Shown piece by piece: positions 1 to 10,640 of a stretch of 64,000 bases of DNA (position 1 is its first letter; the number at the start of each line of letters is the position of its first letter). This DNA comes from Paragonimus westermani (lineage: Eukaryota; Platyhelminthes; Trematoda; Plagiorchiida; Troglotrematidae). The position numbers and the translations under genes are program-made. The notes under the pieces are model-generated. The model searched no databases and was not told the origin of the DNA. It saw nothing but the letters and a program-made list of their open reading frames with translations. The DNA is taken from NCBI GenBank assembly GCA_008508345.1, contig QNGE01003632.1:10092-74091 (forward strand), read 5' to 3'.

Positions 1-125
1 TGTAGTAGTCTTTCGCCATTATCAGTGCGTTGTGCCCGGACACCAAACATACTCCCTAGCCGCTTCTCATCCGAAGAAAGACGACCAAGCTGAGCATTAA
101 AATCGCCCGCTAGTATGATGATGTC
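1..125 (-). mobile_element. RTE-like LINE, endonuclease fragment cut by window edge
   Basis: Read on the minus strand, this stretch is open and encodes an apurinic-type endonuclease segment containing LAGDFNAQLGRLSS, followed by KRLGSMFGVRAQRTDNGERL. The GDFNAQ motif with a nearby TDNG is typical of the N-terminal endonuclease of RTE-clade non-LTR retrotransposons, which nick target DNA to start reverse transcription. It cannot be the 5' part of the RT fragment at 300-1455, because on the minus strand an endonuclease should lie at higher coordinates than its RT. It is therefore a separate copy running out of the window. Confidence 0.75.
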
Positions 126-299
126 TGAGTGTTTAGACTGCCGAATTGTAAAAGACACTCATCAACATCATAACCGTCATGGGCCTGACTACAAGGTAGT
201 GTGGCTCGGCCTTCCGTTTAACCTAGCAGTGACGTGGAATATCTTGGAGGAAAACGTTACCAAGAAAGTTGAAATTAATGGAAGAAAGACCGAGCGGAA

Positions 300-1455
300 G
301 CACTAGAAATGGTATAGATGCAGGTACACCAATGACTGTGGCACACTGTCACCTCGGAGAAGCCTTTCTAACCAGCGATTGAACCCCAGCCAGGCAGGCG
401 ACATCTACTCACTGCTCAGTCCAGGAGTCAGGGTCTAGTTCGTAACCACGTTGTTGCTTGACCACCACGCAGTTTCATCCAGCTGCTGATAATCTCAGTA
501 TATAATGCCCGGTATGATAAATGATCAGATGGTATACAGAAAAGTGATCCAATTATCGCAAGCTGTGTAACGTGAATAGTTAACCAATTGATCGTGCATC
601 CCGAACGTTCCAGAATACGTGCAGGTAAACGGCCGTGTTGCTCACGCGATCAGTCTGCTCAATGTGGGCTAATTGGCGGGGACAACGATGGTGAAACATA
701 CCAAGTGCGTTGATAACCTCGTTGCGAACGGGTCGTGTTTCCGAACCACAGATTACAACGGAACGCACATAAGCACTATATACTCTTCCTTTTGGCGACA
801 ACCGGATGCATTGTTGACGCCACAGGTGACGCAGGCCAGCAAAGGCAATATGTGCCTCTGCTGTCCTCGCTATCTCATCAGCAATATTACATGCTGACGT
901 GAGTATGTGAAACTGCACACAATCTCGAGCAAATTACCAGCATTGATGAAAGTAGAACTGAGAATGCCTCAGTCTTAAAGAGTCAATTCGTTCTTTGAAG
1001 ATACGAAGCGCACTCCATTCAAGCCAGACCGGTCACGCATCTTGTTCAGTATGGTCTGCACGTCTTCGGCACAGGGGCTAAATAAGACAATGTCATCCGC
1101 ACACTCCAGATCCGTCAAACTAGCGCAAGGAAGCTCACCATCAAGTTCACCGGACTCCGCGAGGGCACCCTCCAGAATGTCATCTATGACAAAAGTGAAC
1201 GAGAAGAGGGAAATCGGACATCCTTGACGAACGACCGAGACAGTTATCTATAAACTCTCACCATACTTGCAGAGTGAGCATGCACTGGTCTCAACAGATT
1301 CACATATTTCTCTGGTACTTCTTTGCGAAGAACACAGTTCCAAAGAACGCCTAGAGCAACTGCTTATTAAAATGCAGATGCCCCTAGATCTGTCACGAGG
1401 TGAAAATGTGATCAACGCACCCTCGATTGGTTGGAATCCTGCATGTTATTCGAGT
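300..1455 (-). mobile_element. RTE-like LINE remnant: RT palm to C-terminal end
   Basis: Minus-strand translation in several frames gives, in order, an RT segment (LWNCVLRKEYQRN near 1330, VRQGCPISLFSF near 1220, and the catalytic box as CADD near 1110), then a 112-aa open segment (580-918) with AFAGLRHLWRQQCIRLSPKG. A tail near 500-380 has GGQATTWLRTRP and RLPGWG, the conserved end of trematode RTE ORFs. The usual F/YADD is changed to CADD, and stops and frameshifts break the frame. It is a dead copy without a visible 5' end. The family assignment is solid; the exact borders are estimates. Confidence 0.75.
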
Positions 1456-2210
1456 GTCTAACTTCATCTGGGTCTAGTGAGTCGAAGCAAAATGAGACCA
1501 GTGAGTAATTTGGACGCAACAGACACCAGACTGATGCCTGTGGTTGTCACACAAACTTGAGGCCTCTTTATTGCGAAACAGAGACCTCACGGCAGTCACG
1601 TCGTGGCCTGTAATATACATGCCACCGGAGCAGAAAACGCGCCGCTCATAACTTCTGGTTTAAGTGACAACAAGGAATTTAAGCAGTCCGAAGGCGAGCG
1701 AGGACATACATAGGGTATTCGTTACATGTACCTAAACAGTAATCTTCGACGTTCCCGGGAGTTTCGGAAAATGAACCATTATTGACAAGCCGCACCCGGA
1801 ATTTATTTAGAAATTAGAGCAGGGATCCCACCCCGCTTTTACCTTGTCCTCAAACAATTCTGACTGGTGCAAAATCTCCCAATCGCGATTTAGGCATTAA
1901 AGGCCCCCTGGTGGAGCTGTCTCGACGTTGGTCTCCCCATGGAACGGCCAGGCCCCTGGATTTGTTTAGGAGGCTCCGGACACCTACACACGAGCAAAAT
2001 CAGAAAACGGACTCCACGTTTGCATTATGAATCCTTGGTTTCGCAGGTATAGGAGGTAGGGTTGTTCTGACTGTTCGATGCGGCATATTGAGGTTAACTA
2101 AGAGATGCACCGGTTGGCAGTGCAGTGCCGTGGGCCATTGCTACTGTTCGCAGTGGAACGATCAGGACGCCTGAAATCACGGTTTTCACTATCGGCAATG
2201 AATTGGTTGC
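1456..2210. other. No recognisable gene
   Basis: No long frame, splice-like exon or transposon motif is visible between the RTE remnant and the left arm of the inverted repeat. Short open stretches here have no recognisable content. Confidence 0.5.
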
Positions 2211-2996
2211 GGTGGTGGCGTGGTGGGTAGTCTTATGAGTGAGTCGTTTAGCATTAGCTCGACTTCCGTGACAATTAACGTGGACTGTGGTTGCCGACAT
2301 GCATGAGGGCCTTGCGCCTAGCAAACGTCTACAATGCTGATATCAAAGTATTAATCACAACGGTCTGAGAACGCGAATTCCAAATGTATTGGGAGAGGAA
2401 TACGATTGCTTTGTCTAACCGAATGGGGTAGACTGATCCACCTTCGTAAGTTCAGAGATGCTGTGAATAATTGCACTGTCATGGCGAATTCCGCCAGAGT
2501 AACCGATTTTGCGAGCATCCCGGCTGCCCGTCGCAAGTCGTGCTTAAAACGAACAGATTGGTATTCAGCGCTAAAAAGCAACAGTGGGCAGAAACCCAAT
2601 GGACTCACGAATTCGGAAGACCTCCCGAACGTTAACCTTAGTGACCTTCGCTAAGCGATCGGCGGAGAATAAAAGCCGGAAGTTGGTAGGCTTTTTGGTT
2701 GATACCCTAAGAATACCACGTATACCAACCCAATTATTACAGCCCGCCTCCTGCTTCAGGTAAGGACGGCGTCAGATTCGTCAGGAGGCTAATCATGTGA
2801 GGCCAGAAGTACTGTTTATGTTTTTTGCCGTACGATAAACGAACCACGAGCGCCACACCACCAAGGCATTAGGGTATGAAAAACCTTCGGAAGTACAACA
2901 GGGGAGTGCCATCGAAGTGGCACAATATTTCAAGAGATACAGGCTAGTACCAGAATTAGCAAGATGTATATTGAAGCACATGAAATTTAAACTTAC

Positions 2997-3116
2997 CTTG
3001 CGTTCTCTGAACCCTACGTGTTTCTTTTTTGGGTATTCAGTGTCATCATCGGACGACTGCTTTACATCGATGTCATGAGCTTGTACTGTCTGACAATCAA
3101 CTTTCGTGATTGACTC
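2997..3116 (-). CDS. Candidate internal exon, unknown protein (left copy)
   Basis: On the minus strand this 120-nt block sits between an acceptor-like TTTAG and a strong donor, AAG followed by GTAAGT. One frame is open throughout (40 codons, starting ESITKVDCQTVQAHDI and ending KKKHVGFRERK). It is acidic in the middle (SSDDDTE) and basic at the end. It lies just downstream of the 107-aa ORF at 3216-3539 and may belong to the same gene, but the phases do not join obviously. It is duplicated exactly at 13006-13125. No family recognised. Confidence 0.45.
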
Positions 3117-3215
3117 CTAAACGTGAATAGAAAAGGTATAATAGGTCCACTAACTCTACGTTTTTTCTTCCGACCTTCAATATATCTTGCTTCTAGAGTA
3201 TCAAGGTACAGCCCG

Positions 3216-3539
3216 CTAAGAAAATGAAATAGTACGCCATATCACATACCCTCCAATCGAGAAAAAGAACAGCAGGAGCACAGCTGTCGTGACGTAAGCA
3301 TAATACCAGTATTTCGGTTTTCTTGGATAAGCTTTCCTATAATGGGTGTAGCGATTACGATATGGTTCTTGAAAATCAAAGTATCGCTGATTAGTTAAAT
3401 GTATTTGTGCATTAATGGAGCAAAAAGGGGACAAACGACGAACGAAAGTCGACCAGCGGGCAAGACGTCCAACGAGCATCAGTAACGCCGAACGGAATGC
3501 GCACTTTTGATTGGGTGACGCAAACTTAACGTCAGCCAT
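3216..3539 (-). CDS. Small single-pass membrane protein, unknown (left copy)
   Basis: A 107-codon frame from ATG to stop. The N-terminal half is rich in Arg and Ser/Leu with no acidic residues in roughly the first 50 positions, which resembles a mitochondrial import sequence. The middle is Tyr/Arg/Lys-rich (RYFDFQEPYRNRYTHYRKAY). A hydrophobic segment at about residues 82-101 (TTAVLLLFFFSIGGYVIW) predicts one C-terminal transmembrane helix. I do not recognise a family; a small inner-membrane subunit or tail-anchored protein would fit the shape. A GTATGT donor-like site inside the helix codons leaves open that this is a first exon. An identical copy is at 12583-12906. Confidence 0.45.
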   Translation of the reverse strand: MADVKFASPNQKCAFRSALLMLVGRLARWSTFVRRLSPFCSINAQIHLTNQRYFDFQEPYRNRYTHYRKAYPRKPKYWYYAYVTTAVLLLFFFSIGGYVIWRTISFS

Positions 3540-3709
3540 GAGGTTAGCAAGCGATACACCAAGTGGTCAGTGAGTATTCAGTGTCCGCAGTTCATAGTTA
3601 GATTTTACGATTTTTTTCGTATGGTTTTTCACGCGCTGTTTTGTTAACCACATCTGTACACTTGGTTGAAAGCACCACCGTCATTTTTTAATTTGATTAC
3701 TGTAGCGCG

Positions 3710-5855
3710 CAACCGAAACCAGCGAGCGCACACGAATTGAATTTGCGTTGTGTAACGAGGTGTGCTGCTGTGTTGTCGGTGCCGTTTCAGTTTACGTTNC
3801 TTTCAGAAAGCTGATTGTTCTTACCCTCTTTTATCTCATTTCGTGTACCAACGCATGTAAGGTTTTCTGTCTGTGTTTGTATCACCTCACGTTTATTGCT
3901 CCTTCCAGTTTGTCTAACTCACCATTGAGTTTCTGTGCGCGTACGTGCGTAGACGTTGTTATCTTATTCAGCCTGAGATACTCGTGTGCGCTTGCTCATA
4001 TTCGATGCACTTCTGAGTCATGTGGTTTGTATGGCCCTGTTTTCGCTTGTTTGACGCCCGAAAGCACCAACTTGATGTTCGGGTGCACTAACGCATGCGT
4101 GTACAATTGACCCATTCAAGCTGCTCCCCGAGGTTTTTAGCTGTTGCTGCTGGTCCACCAATCGGTCTGTTTCTGTTGGTGAAATAGTCTGTCGGCGCTA
4201 CTGCAGTGTATACGTGTGTGTTCATATTTGTGCGTCGTAAGCATGTGCATTTATCGCGGTAAACCTGCCTTATGTAATCGCATCGTAATGCGGGATAGAT
4301 CTAAGTGACAAATTACGGATCGCCAACGTGTGTGCGCTTGTTTGCCGAGTTGTGCTCGTAGTGACTATCTGTGTTGTGAATAATAATTCACAAAGTTGTT
4401 CTCTTATCATCATCTCTGGATGAATTCCGTATTGTGTCAACTATGAATCGGAAATTTATCAGACCTCAGCTTACAAAAGCCAGGTCTTTGAAAGACGGTT
4501 CGGAAATTACAAAGTTCCGCCATTATGCCACGATACGCAAGCGACTGTTTTGTCTTCATTGGGGTGTTTGCCTGCAGAACACCCTTGTGTTTGTTCTGTC
4601 CTCTTCGCCGATTAGATCACTGGCGAAACCATTCGGGCTGCGAACGCACTGGCCGGATCTCCTTAACGTACTCGACTGCCCCTCTGCGTTCCTTCGCAGG
4701 TTTTTCATCTTGCACCAGTTCTGTCGTCTCTTCATTGGCTCATATTAGTTCAGCGCCTATTAACGTTCATATCAATCAGCCTCACGCATTCGTTGACTCC
4801 CATGAGCCTATCGATTCAAAATACACTTTTTCCACCTCTTTTAGCTGGAATCCATAAACTACATGGTCCGCCATTCCTTGTGTCTCATGAGTGTCTGCAA
4901 AGTTCTGTGGTATTTTTTTACTGGCCATATTACCTTACTCTGCTTTGTATTACGATTTGAGAGGCAACGGACTCCACTTCCTTAGACTGGGAAAACGTCA
5001 CCGTTTTGGTTGGGATATAACTCAAGTCAAATAATACGTAATTTAGGACAACTTTGGAGCGCCCGGTAATTATGTCAGGAGTGAAGCGTTATCGGTAGAC
5101 CTAATTAACGATTGACTACAAATTTTTGTTTCATATTCGTCACCGTTCTTATTTGTTGGGGCTAAAGACTGTGACTGATCGGTTCACTAATTTTCTGACA
5201 ATAATGCCTCCCATATATTCACGAATGATACCAGAAGATCCCGTGACAGTTGTCTGGGAATAAAAGTAATTTCAGTCATTCATAGGGTTGTGGCTTCTCT
5301 ACTTCCTCAATTAACTGCAGCTTGGAAAATAAGATTCAAGAAGAAATTGACAATTTCGTTTTTCATGGGGATGTACTGATTAAACTTATGCCCCTCGATG
5401 TAATCGAGAGTGGCGTCACACGTACCACAGGCGAACGACTATCCTTTCGCACGTCCATAATTGTGCGTTGAACCCAGTGGATCGATCTACACTTTGAGAT
5501 CGCTCAGCCGCATGGGTGTGCTCAACAACTATGTGAATACACTGTGGGTGCTTCATTTCCACGCTTCAGTTCAAGTTAGAAACTGAAGTGAACTTTACGA
5601 CGGTTTCAACCCAGCCACTTTTGCCCGTTTTTTCACAGAGAATGCTAGATTGTCCCCCAGGTTGTTCACGACGTACCTGCGTAAATTTGTTGCTTGATAG
5701 AGGACTGACTGTGTTGTTGACAAGGCGTTGCTGTTTGGCCACCTTCAAATGGATTAGTCAAGACTAGGTACTATTTCGCGCCCTGCCGAATACATCGGAA
5801 GGTTCTCTGCAGCCCTAAATTACGACGTGTTTCTAAAAGGCTGCTGCTACAGCAT
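3710..5855. other. No recognisable gene; GT-rich stretch with an N
   Basis: The stretch 3720-4400 is rich in GTG/TGT triplets and holds a single N at 3799. Frames of 104-120 codons at 3748-4110 and 4434-4857 look like chance: low-complexity Cys/Ser/Phe composition, no known motif and poor start context. Nothing else is supported up to the RTE remnant. Confidence 0.5.
3799..3799. other. Single ambiguous base (N)
   Basis: One of two N characters in the window. The other, at 12412, coincides with the inner edge of the right inverted-repeat arm. Lone Ns can mark forced contig joins, so both are relevant to whether the inverted repeat is real. Confidence 0.95.
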
Positions 5856-6785
5856 ATATTTGGTGTTTGGTATTGAAGTAATGGAGGCCGTACTTGAGAA
5901 GCTGTATCACAAACGGCGGGAGTCTGCGGATTGAAATGGAGACTGGTTCTTCCGGACTAGGGCGATAGTAAATAACCTTGGACATTTCTGTTGACAGATG
6001 GGAATCTCTGTGAAGCTTAAATGTTGCGTATAAGACGACTGTGCGGGTTGTGCTACTTTGAGGCTGCAATACCTGTCCGCTCTGAATAGAAGACGTAAGT
6101 GGTCTTCAGTTATTTGATGATCGATGTTTGCTTCCGACCTTTTCCATCGAGTGGCGTCAACACGGCGGCAACGATTGATTCAGAACTAGAAAATCTTATA
6201 GTGTGTAGTCAACAACTTTCTGTGCCATTCTTTTAGTGAACAAAGATAGTAAGGTCATGTGCCGTGGTTGTCAACTGGCCATTCATCATATCAGGCCCGT
6301 TTTGCAGACGGCGCGGCCGACAAGCACAAAGTGTATTGTTAACAGACGCTGAATTAGCCTAGGGAAATAAGGTCATCTGTCTGAGTCAGCCTCCCTAGGT
6401 AAGGTTTGCCTTTCAAGTTTGGACCCTCGCGGCTGACATTTGATTGCTAGAAACCCTTAACGATCGGTTAATAATGTCCGTCGTCGTGAACGTTTTCGTT
6501 ATCTAATTGAGTTTGTGAAGTGGGCGCAATTATTGATTTGTGGCAGTAAATGCCGTAAGGAGGCTTTCTTGGTGGTCACACCCTATTTTTACTTATAACC
6601 CGGTTGTTTGTTTGTGAGATATAAACGACCTTGATGTTGTATTTTTAAAAATTCAAGCAGACGGTTTTAATGTTTAAATGCCCTTTTTCCTTTTGCCTCT
6701 CACTCAGGGCAGTTAAGTGTCGATGTGACCCACTGATATTGTTTTTAGTGATTATGATTATGACATTTGACGATTGATTGCGCCC
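5856..6785 (+). mobile_element. RTE-like LINE remnant, C-terminus and 3' tail
   Basis: Plus-strand translation with several frame changes gives RTE C-terminal pieces: a RWESL/SLNVAYKTTVRVVLL segment near 5995-6060, then CNTCPL and LQLFDDRCLLPTF near 6060-6145. These align with AYVRSVVICGSETRPVR and VFDHRCLRS in the other RTE copies. From about 6450 to 6780 the sequence parallels the 3' end of the copy at 15150-16200 (GTAAATGCCGTAAGGAGGC against GTGAAAGCCGTAAGGAAGC; CCCGGTTGTTTGTTTG against GCTCGGTTGTTCGTTTG). It ends in an AT/GAT-rich tail (GATTATGATTATGACA), as RTE elements do. Heavily decayed. Confidence 0.65.
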
Positions 6786-8881
6786 TGTTGCTCGGAATCG
6801 ATTGCGCCGTCTATCTCGGTATAATTCTCAATTGTTGTGGCCAGTTTTTTTATTGGTTGCCCTTCAACGTGGTCTGGATACTGACTTTTACTTTTGAATT
6901 TCATCGGGTTCTATAAATGTGTCTTCGTACCGTTCTCTCCATTTTTCAAGTCATTATTTATTACCCATCATGTCATTCCTGGTTCACTGTCGCTTCATCT
7001 GCTTGAGATAAGTCAATGTGATTTTGACAACCACGAGAGCTTAGTTCGTTATGCTAAACGTAATCTGCGATCACGCACTGTGAGATTTTGATGCGCTCCA
7101 TTTGGCAAGTGTTTCCGCGCGTATTACCAAGTTTGATCTAGGTGACTGTTATCCTGATACAGCAGTCGATTATCCGAATGGTCTAAACTAGTCGCCACTC
7201 ATTCAAATACACATTTCAAGCCCTGACAAATCTTTTCTACTGTTTTTTCAAAAATTCTCCGGATTCGCGTTAGGATCCTCAAAGCTCAAGGTTATAATAC
7301 CAGCGAGAGTAGCAGTCGTATCTTCGTCAGTATACGTTATCGATGGTTTCGGAACGATATCCAGTTGTCGCTGATCGTAACGGATGTGCCCTGCTTGATA
7401 ATTGTTCATTGCGCTCACATCATACATGATGAGCGTACAAACAACACCGATGTCTGCTGGCGCGCATTTCGGGACTCTTAGGATAGGTGAACTGTTATCC
7501 AGTCGGGTTGTTTAACTTGCGATGGCTGGGTCACCTATTCTAGGAGCCAGCTGAGCGCTTACTGCACTAGAGTCAGTTGAGTGGAAACTCTAGAAGTTGA
7601 GCAAAACCTCGTCAAGCAACTACGTAGTCACGAAACATGGGGACCTTCATTGTGAAATTGAATGCATTTCTGTCTGCTTGTTTGGATACTTCGTATTCAG
7701 TCTAATCGCCGGCTAACAATGCTATCCGAAGTAACAGCGTGTCACAATGGCGTATCTGCAACCATTACTGTTTCGGCTCCATTCGGCCTTATATCGCCCA
7801 CTTCTATTCTTTGTTCCCTGAGTGTTTTCCCATAGGTTGCTCCACACCACTGGTGAACACTGTTCGAAACAGTATATTCTCGTCGAACTCATGGTTGTTG
7901 TGAATGAATTTATGCCCAAAGTTTGAGTCCACATATTCAAATGACATCTGGAAGTACTATGTTTTGTGTGCTTCTCGTTTTTTTATATTCGATTCTGGGG
8001 GGTTACAGGCACTTCCACTTATCTCAAGCTTTGACATCGTTCTTTCTTTCTTATAGATTACTATTATCGAATTCCCATTAGAAATGAACCAACGAAAGTT
8101 GTACCACTGTTTATCCACCGGTTTCTTCTGAGTGTAGTTTACGAGTCTCCATGATCCTTCTTAATTGCTTGGTTTTCAAAGCTGTTTATGTAGCTTCGGC
8201 AAGGACCGCAAGTTTTAAATGGTCGCGGATTTGTTGAAATTCATGTTCAGTTTGCCGTTTGCAGGCATTCTCCCACAGTTGAATAAATGAGTTGAAAACG
8301 TCGAAACTTGTTATGTGATTCGCTCACTTACCCATTCATGCCAGTTTTCACGACCCGCCTGCTGGGAACAGATTTCATCGTTAAGTCACTAGGCTCAGCT
8401 TCTCCGCTACGAGCCACGCAAAGCTGTGATATGACAACGTGCATCCTCCATTGAAAATGACTACACATTTTTGAGAAATAATGACGGTGACAACAATTCA
8501 TTATTAGACGATTAGGAATTTGAGTCTACAGAGGACGAGCATTGATGCCACTAGTCTTGGCCGCGTGCCACATTTCTCAGTTTCTGATCAACTGTAACGA
8601 CTGCCGCGCGAATTCTATTATAATGGTCTTATTCGTTTTACGGAGTTCAAACTAGTGGATTGTACGTTCGTGCCGGTACGTTTACTTGTCATTACTTGTT
8701 TCAAGCATGTTCCATAAAGTGAATGCTTTTTTAGCATGTTTCGATAGAGACTGGATCAATTTGTTATAATTTCAACCTTATCTTTCAGCTATGCAATGCG
8801 TAACTTCATTAAAGCTGGTTCAGCTGTCCACTCTAACGCGTTCGGTATTGCGGAGCCGCTAAAGTCCGTCGTACACTTTCT
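6786..8881. other. No recognisable gene
   Basis: Intergenic or intronic sequence. The open frames at 6894-7091 and 7722-7940 show no known motif and no paired splice signals, so I do not annotate them. Confidence 0.5.
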
Positions 8882-9082
8882 GTGCATAACAGCCAAACTT
8901 CCCACACTGTGGCTGAGATACACGAGTTGCGACTAGGGACCATGTCGCGCAATGCTTTTGTTCAACTTAGGCAACCTGCACGCGAACAATCTCGTTTTGA
9001 TGAGCCACGTCACTTGGTTCGGCGGTTTTTCTCTTCTCATGCGTCAAAGTCAAAGGGGGAAAACAATGAAGCTCTAAATTAG
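8882..9082 (+). CDS. Candidate coding exon, possible mitochondrial leader
   Basis: A 66-codon frame. From its second Met the translation has an Arg/Ser/Phe-rich stretch (RHLVRRFFSSHASKSKGEN) that resembles a mitochondrial presequence with an RRFFS-type cleavage region. The stop follows soon after, so if real this would be a short protein, or an exon whose donor lies just before the stop. No homologue recognised and no clear donor seen. Confidence 0.2.
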   Translation: MHNSQTSHTVAEIHELRLGTMSRNAFVQLRQPAREQSRFDEPRHLVRRFFSSHASKSKGENNEALN

Positions 9083-10349
9083 CGACACTTTGTTTTTAAC
9101 AATAATGTACCTACCTCAAGTTATATTCAGCCGCAAACCGGACATTATCAGGTATAGCTGCCAGTGTTGCGCCATTCGACCTATCAGCTGATGTACCCCT
9201 GTTCATCAACAACAGAGCAACAAAATACAATGAACTCTCACACGTTAGCATTGGGCTGTTTCCTACTTTACCAATGAGGCTTCGCAGTGGAAGCAAATAC
9301 CATAAACATAGACAGCATATTTTTTAACAAACTCGTGAGAAGTTTGCCGTGATAAGAGAATGCGCGTGTTCTGGGTCCATTCTTAGTTACCCACAGAAGC
9401 ACATCCACATGTGGCAGTCAGAAGGGATAATAATGATTTAATAATACACTGTTACACAGGAGAAAAAACGGGACAAATAAAAGCACTCTGTAGTAAACAA
9501 CTCGTTTTCACTAATTCATCGTCAGCCTGAATATATTACATCTATGCCATATATTTTAAGAAGAAATTGTTGAAGTAGTAAACGGGGGGTCGACTAGCCA
9601 AAGCGAACCTTAATTTGAGCACAAATCCAGCAGCGCACAACGGTGGATTGTGGAAGTGAATCTCAATAGCTTCAGGTGCGCATAAAATCTTACGCCTAAT
9701 TGCTCTCGAATGAATGACCTTAATTCGGCAAGTCTGGCAAAATACGTCCGTCATATTTACAAAGTAATTAAAAACCACCGTCTGTGACAGTGCGACGCTT
9801 TTGGCAGGTTTCACAGTCCAGCTGCTAAGCCCAACAATGCGGTTTCCACGGACCTGTTCAGGTGGGCGCCTGGTCATACGGCGGCATAACTTGTTCCAGA
9901 AAAACAGGTGGGTGAGTAGACACGAAATGAGAATGCAGAAGCAGGCACTTTATCTTACAAGTGTGTGCACAAAACTGGATCGGGCGTAAACTGGACACGT
10001 AATTCAGCGGGGCAAAATATCGTATCGATCGCACTTCCGAACCTACGCCTAATAGTTTCGGCTAGCGTATCGCTCTTGAAGGATAATCCGGTGTGCACAC
10101 ATTTATCTGTTAAATGCAGGTGCTCTTTATTCTGCTATTGCACTGTTCTGTTTGTAAAACTTTCATGATAGCAGTTATGTATAAATACTGCAGGTGCGAA
10201 TACCAGTTTCCCGGTAATGGTGTCTTCCGTGTAAATCCCTACGGCTCAGCCCATCAACCAGCTTGGTAACTTTCCTCCCAAGGCGAGTAGCGCAAAACTG
10301 TTAAAATGAATCCACTGACCAATCCAACTGTCCTTTCTGCCTGCAGCCT
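9083..10349. other. No recognisable gene
   Basis: Frames of 60-111 codons on both strands overlap here (for example 9542-9877 minus), but none shows a family motif, hydrophobic pattern or splice borders that I can support. Confidence 0.45.
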
Positions 10350-10640
10350 GATGAATTAAGTAATCAGAGCGGTGATGCTGGCGACATCCAACAAGTCTGA
10401 TAAGCCAATCGCCTCAGACTCTAGTAAAAATGACAAATCTTGGTGCGTAGAGTTGAGTCTGGCCAAGAGGTCGTTCGGATTTACGTTAGTACGGAGTACG
10501 CAAAAGATGTCGCCGACGTATCTCCTATAAAAATAGCAGTGGACTACCGCTGAGCTCAGTCGGCCGTTATTCGATTTCGCCAAGAAAATCTCCGCCAGCT
10601 AGGTCCCACCGGCAGTCGCATTGCAACACTGTAATTTCGT
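10350..10640 (-). mobile_element. Penelope-like element, RT fragment
   Basis: The minus-strand frame gives LAEIFLAKSNN, then CYFYRRYVGDIFCVLRT, then LLARLNSTHQDLSFLLE. This order (an AEIFL segment, FYRRYVDDIF, a short spacer, and a LN..H..L.F..E motif) is characteristic of the palm domain of Penelope-like reverse transcriptases, known in flatworms. The catalytic YVDD is YVGD here and a stop lies just upstream (near 10608), so the copy is dead. No GIY-YIG endonuclease segment was found beside it. Confidence 0.6.

Larger units (their letters stand above)
2211..3709 (-). repeat. Left arm of 1,499-bp inverted repeat
   Basis: The reverse complement of this stretch matches 12413-13911 over the full 1,499 bases with no difference that I could see. 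The 107-aa and 82-85-aa open frames in both arms give identical proteins. Coordinates map as left = 16122 - right. Outside the arms the match stops abruptly: beyond 2211 the flanks differ at once, and beyond 3709 the partner side is an N. The arms are separated by about 8.7 kb. This is either a very recent inverted duplication or an assembly artefact. Confidence 0.9.

Noticed and set aside
3748..4857. Frames of 104-120 codons beside the left repeat arm
   Set aside because: Low-complexity Cys/Ser/Phe sequence from GT-rich DNA, containing an N. A weak resemblance of 3740-3805 to 58740-58790 was too short and diverged to call a shared element.
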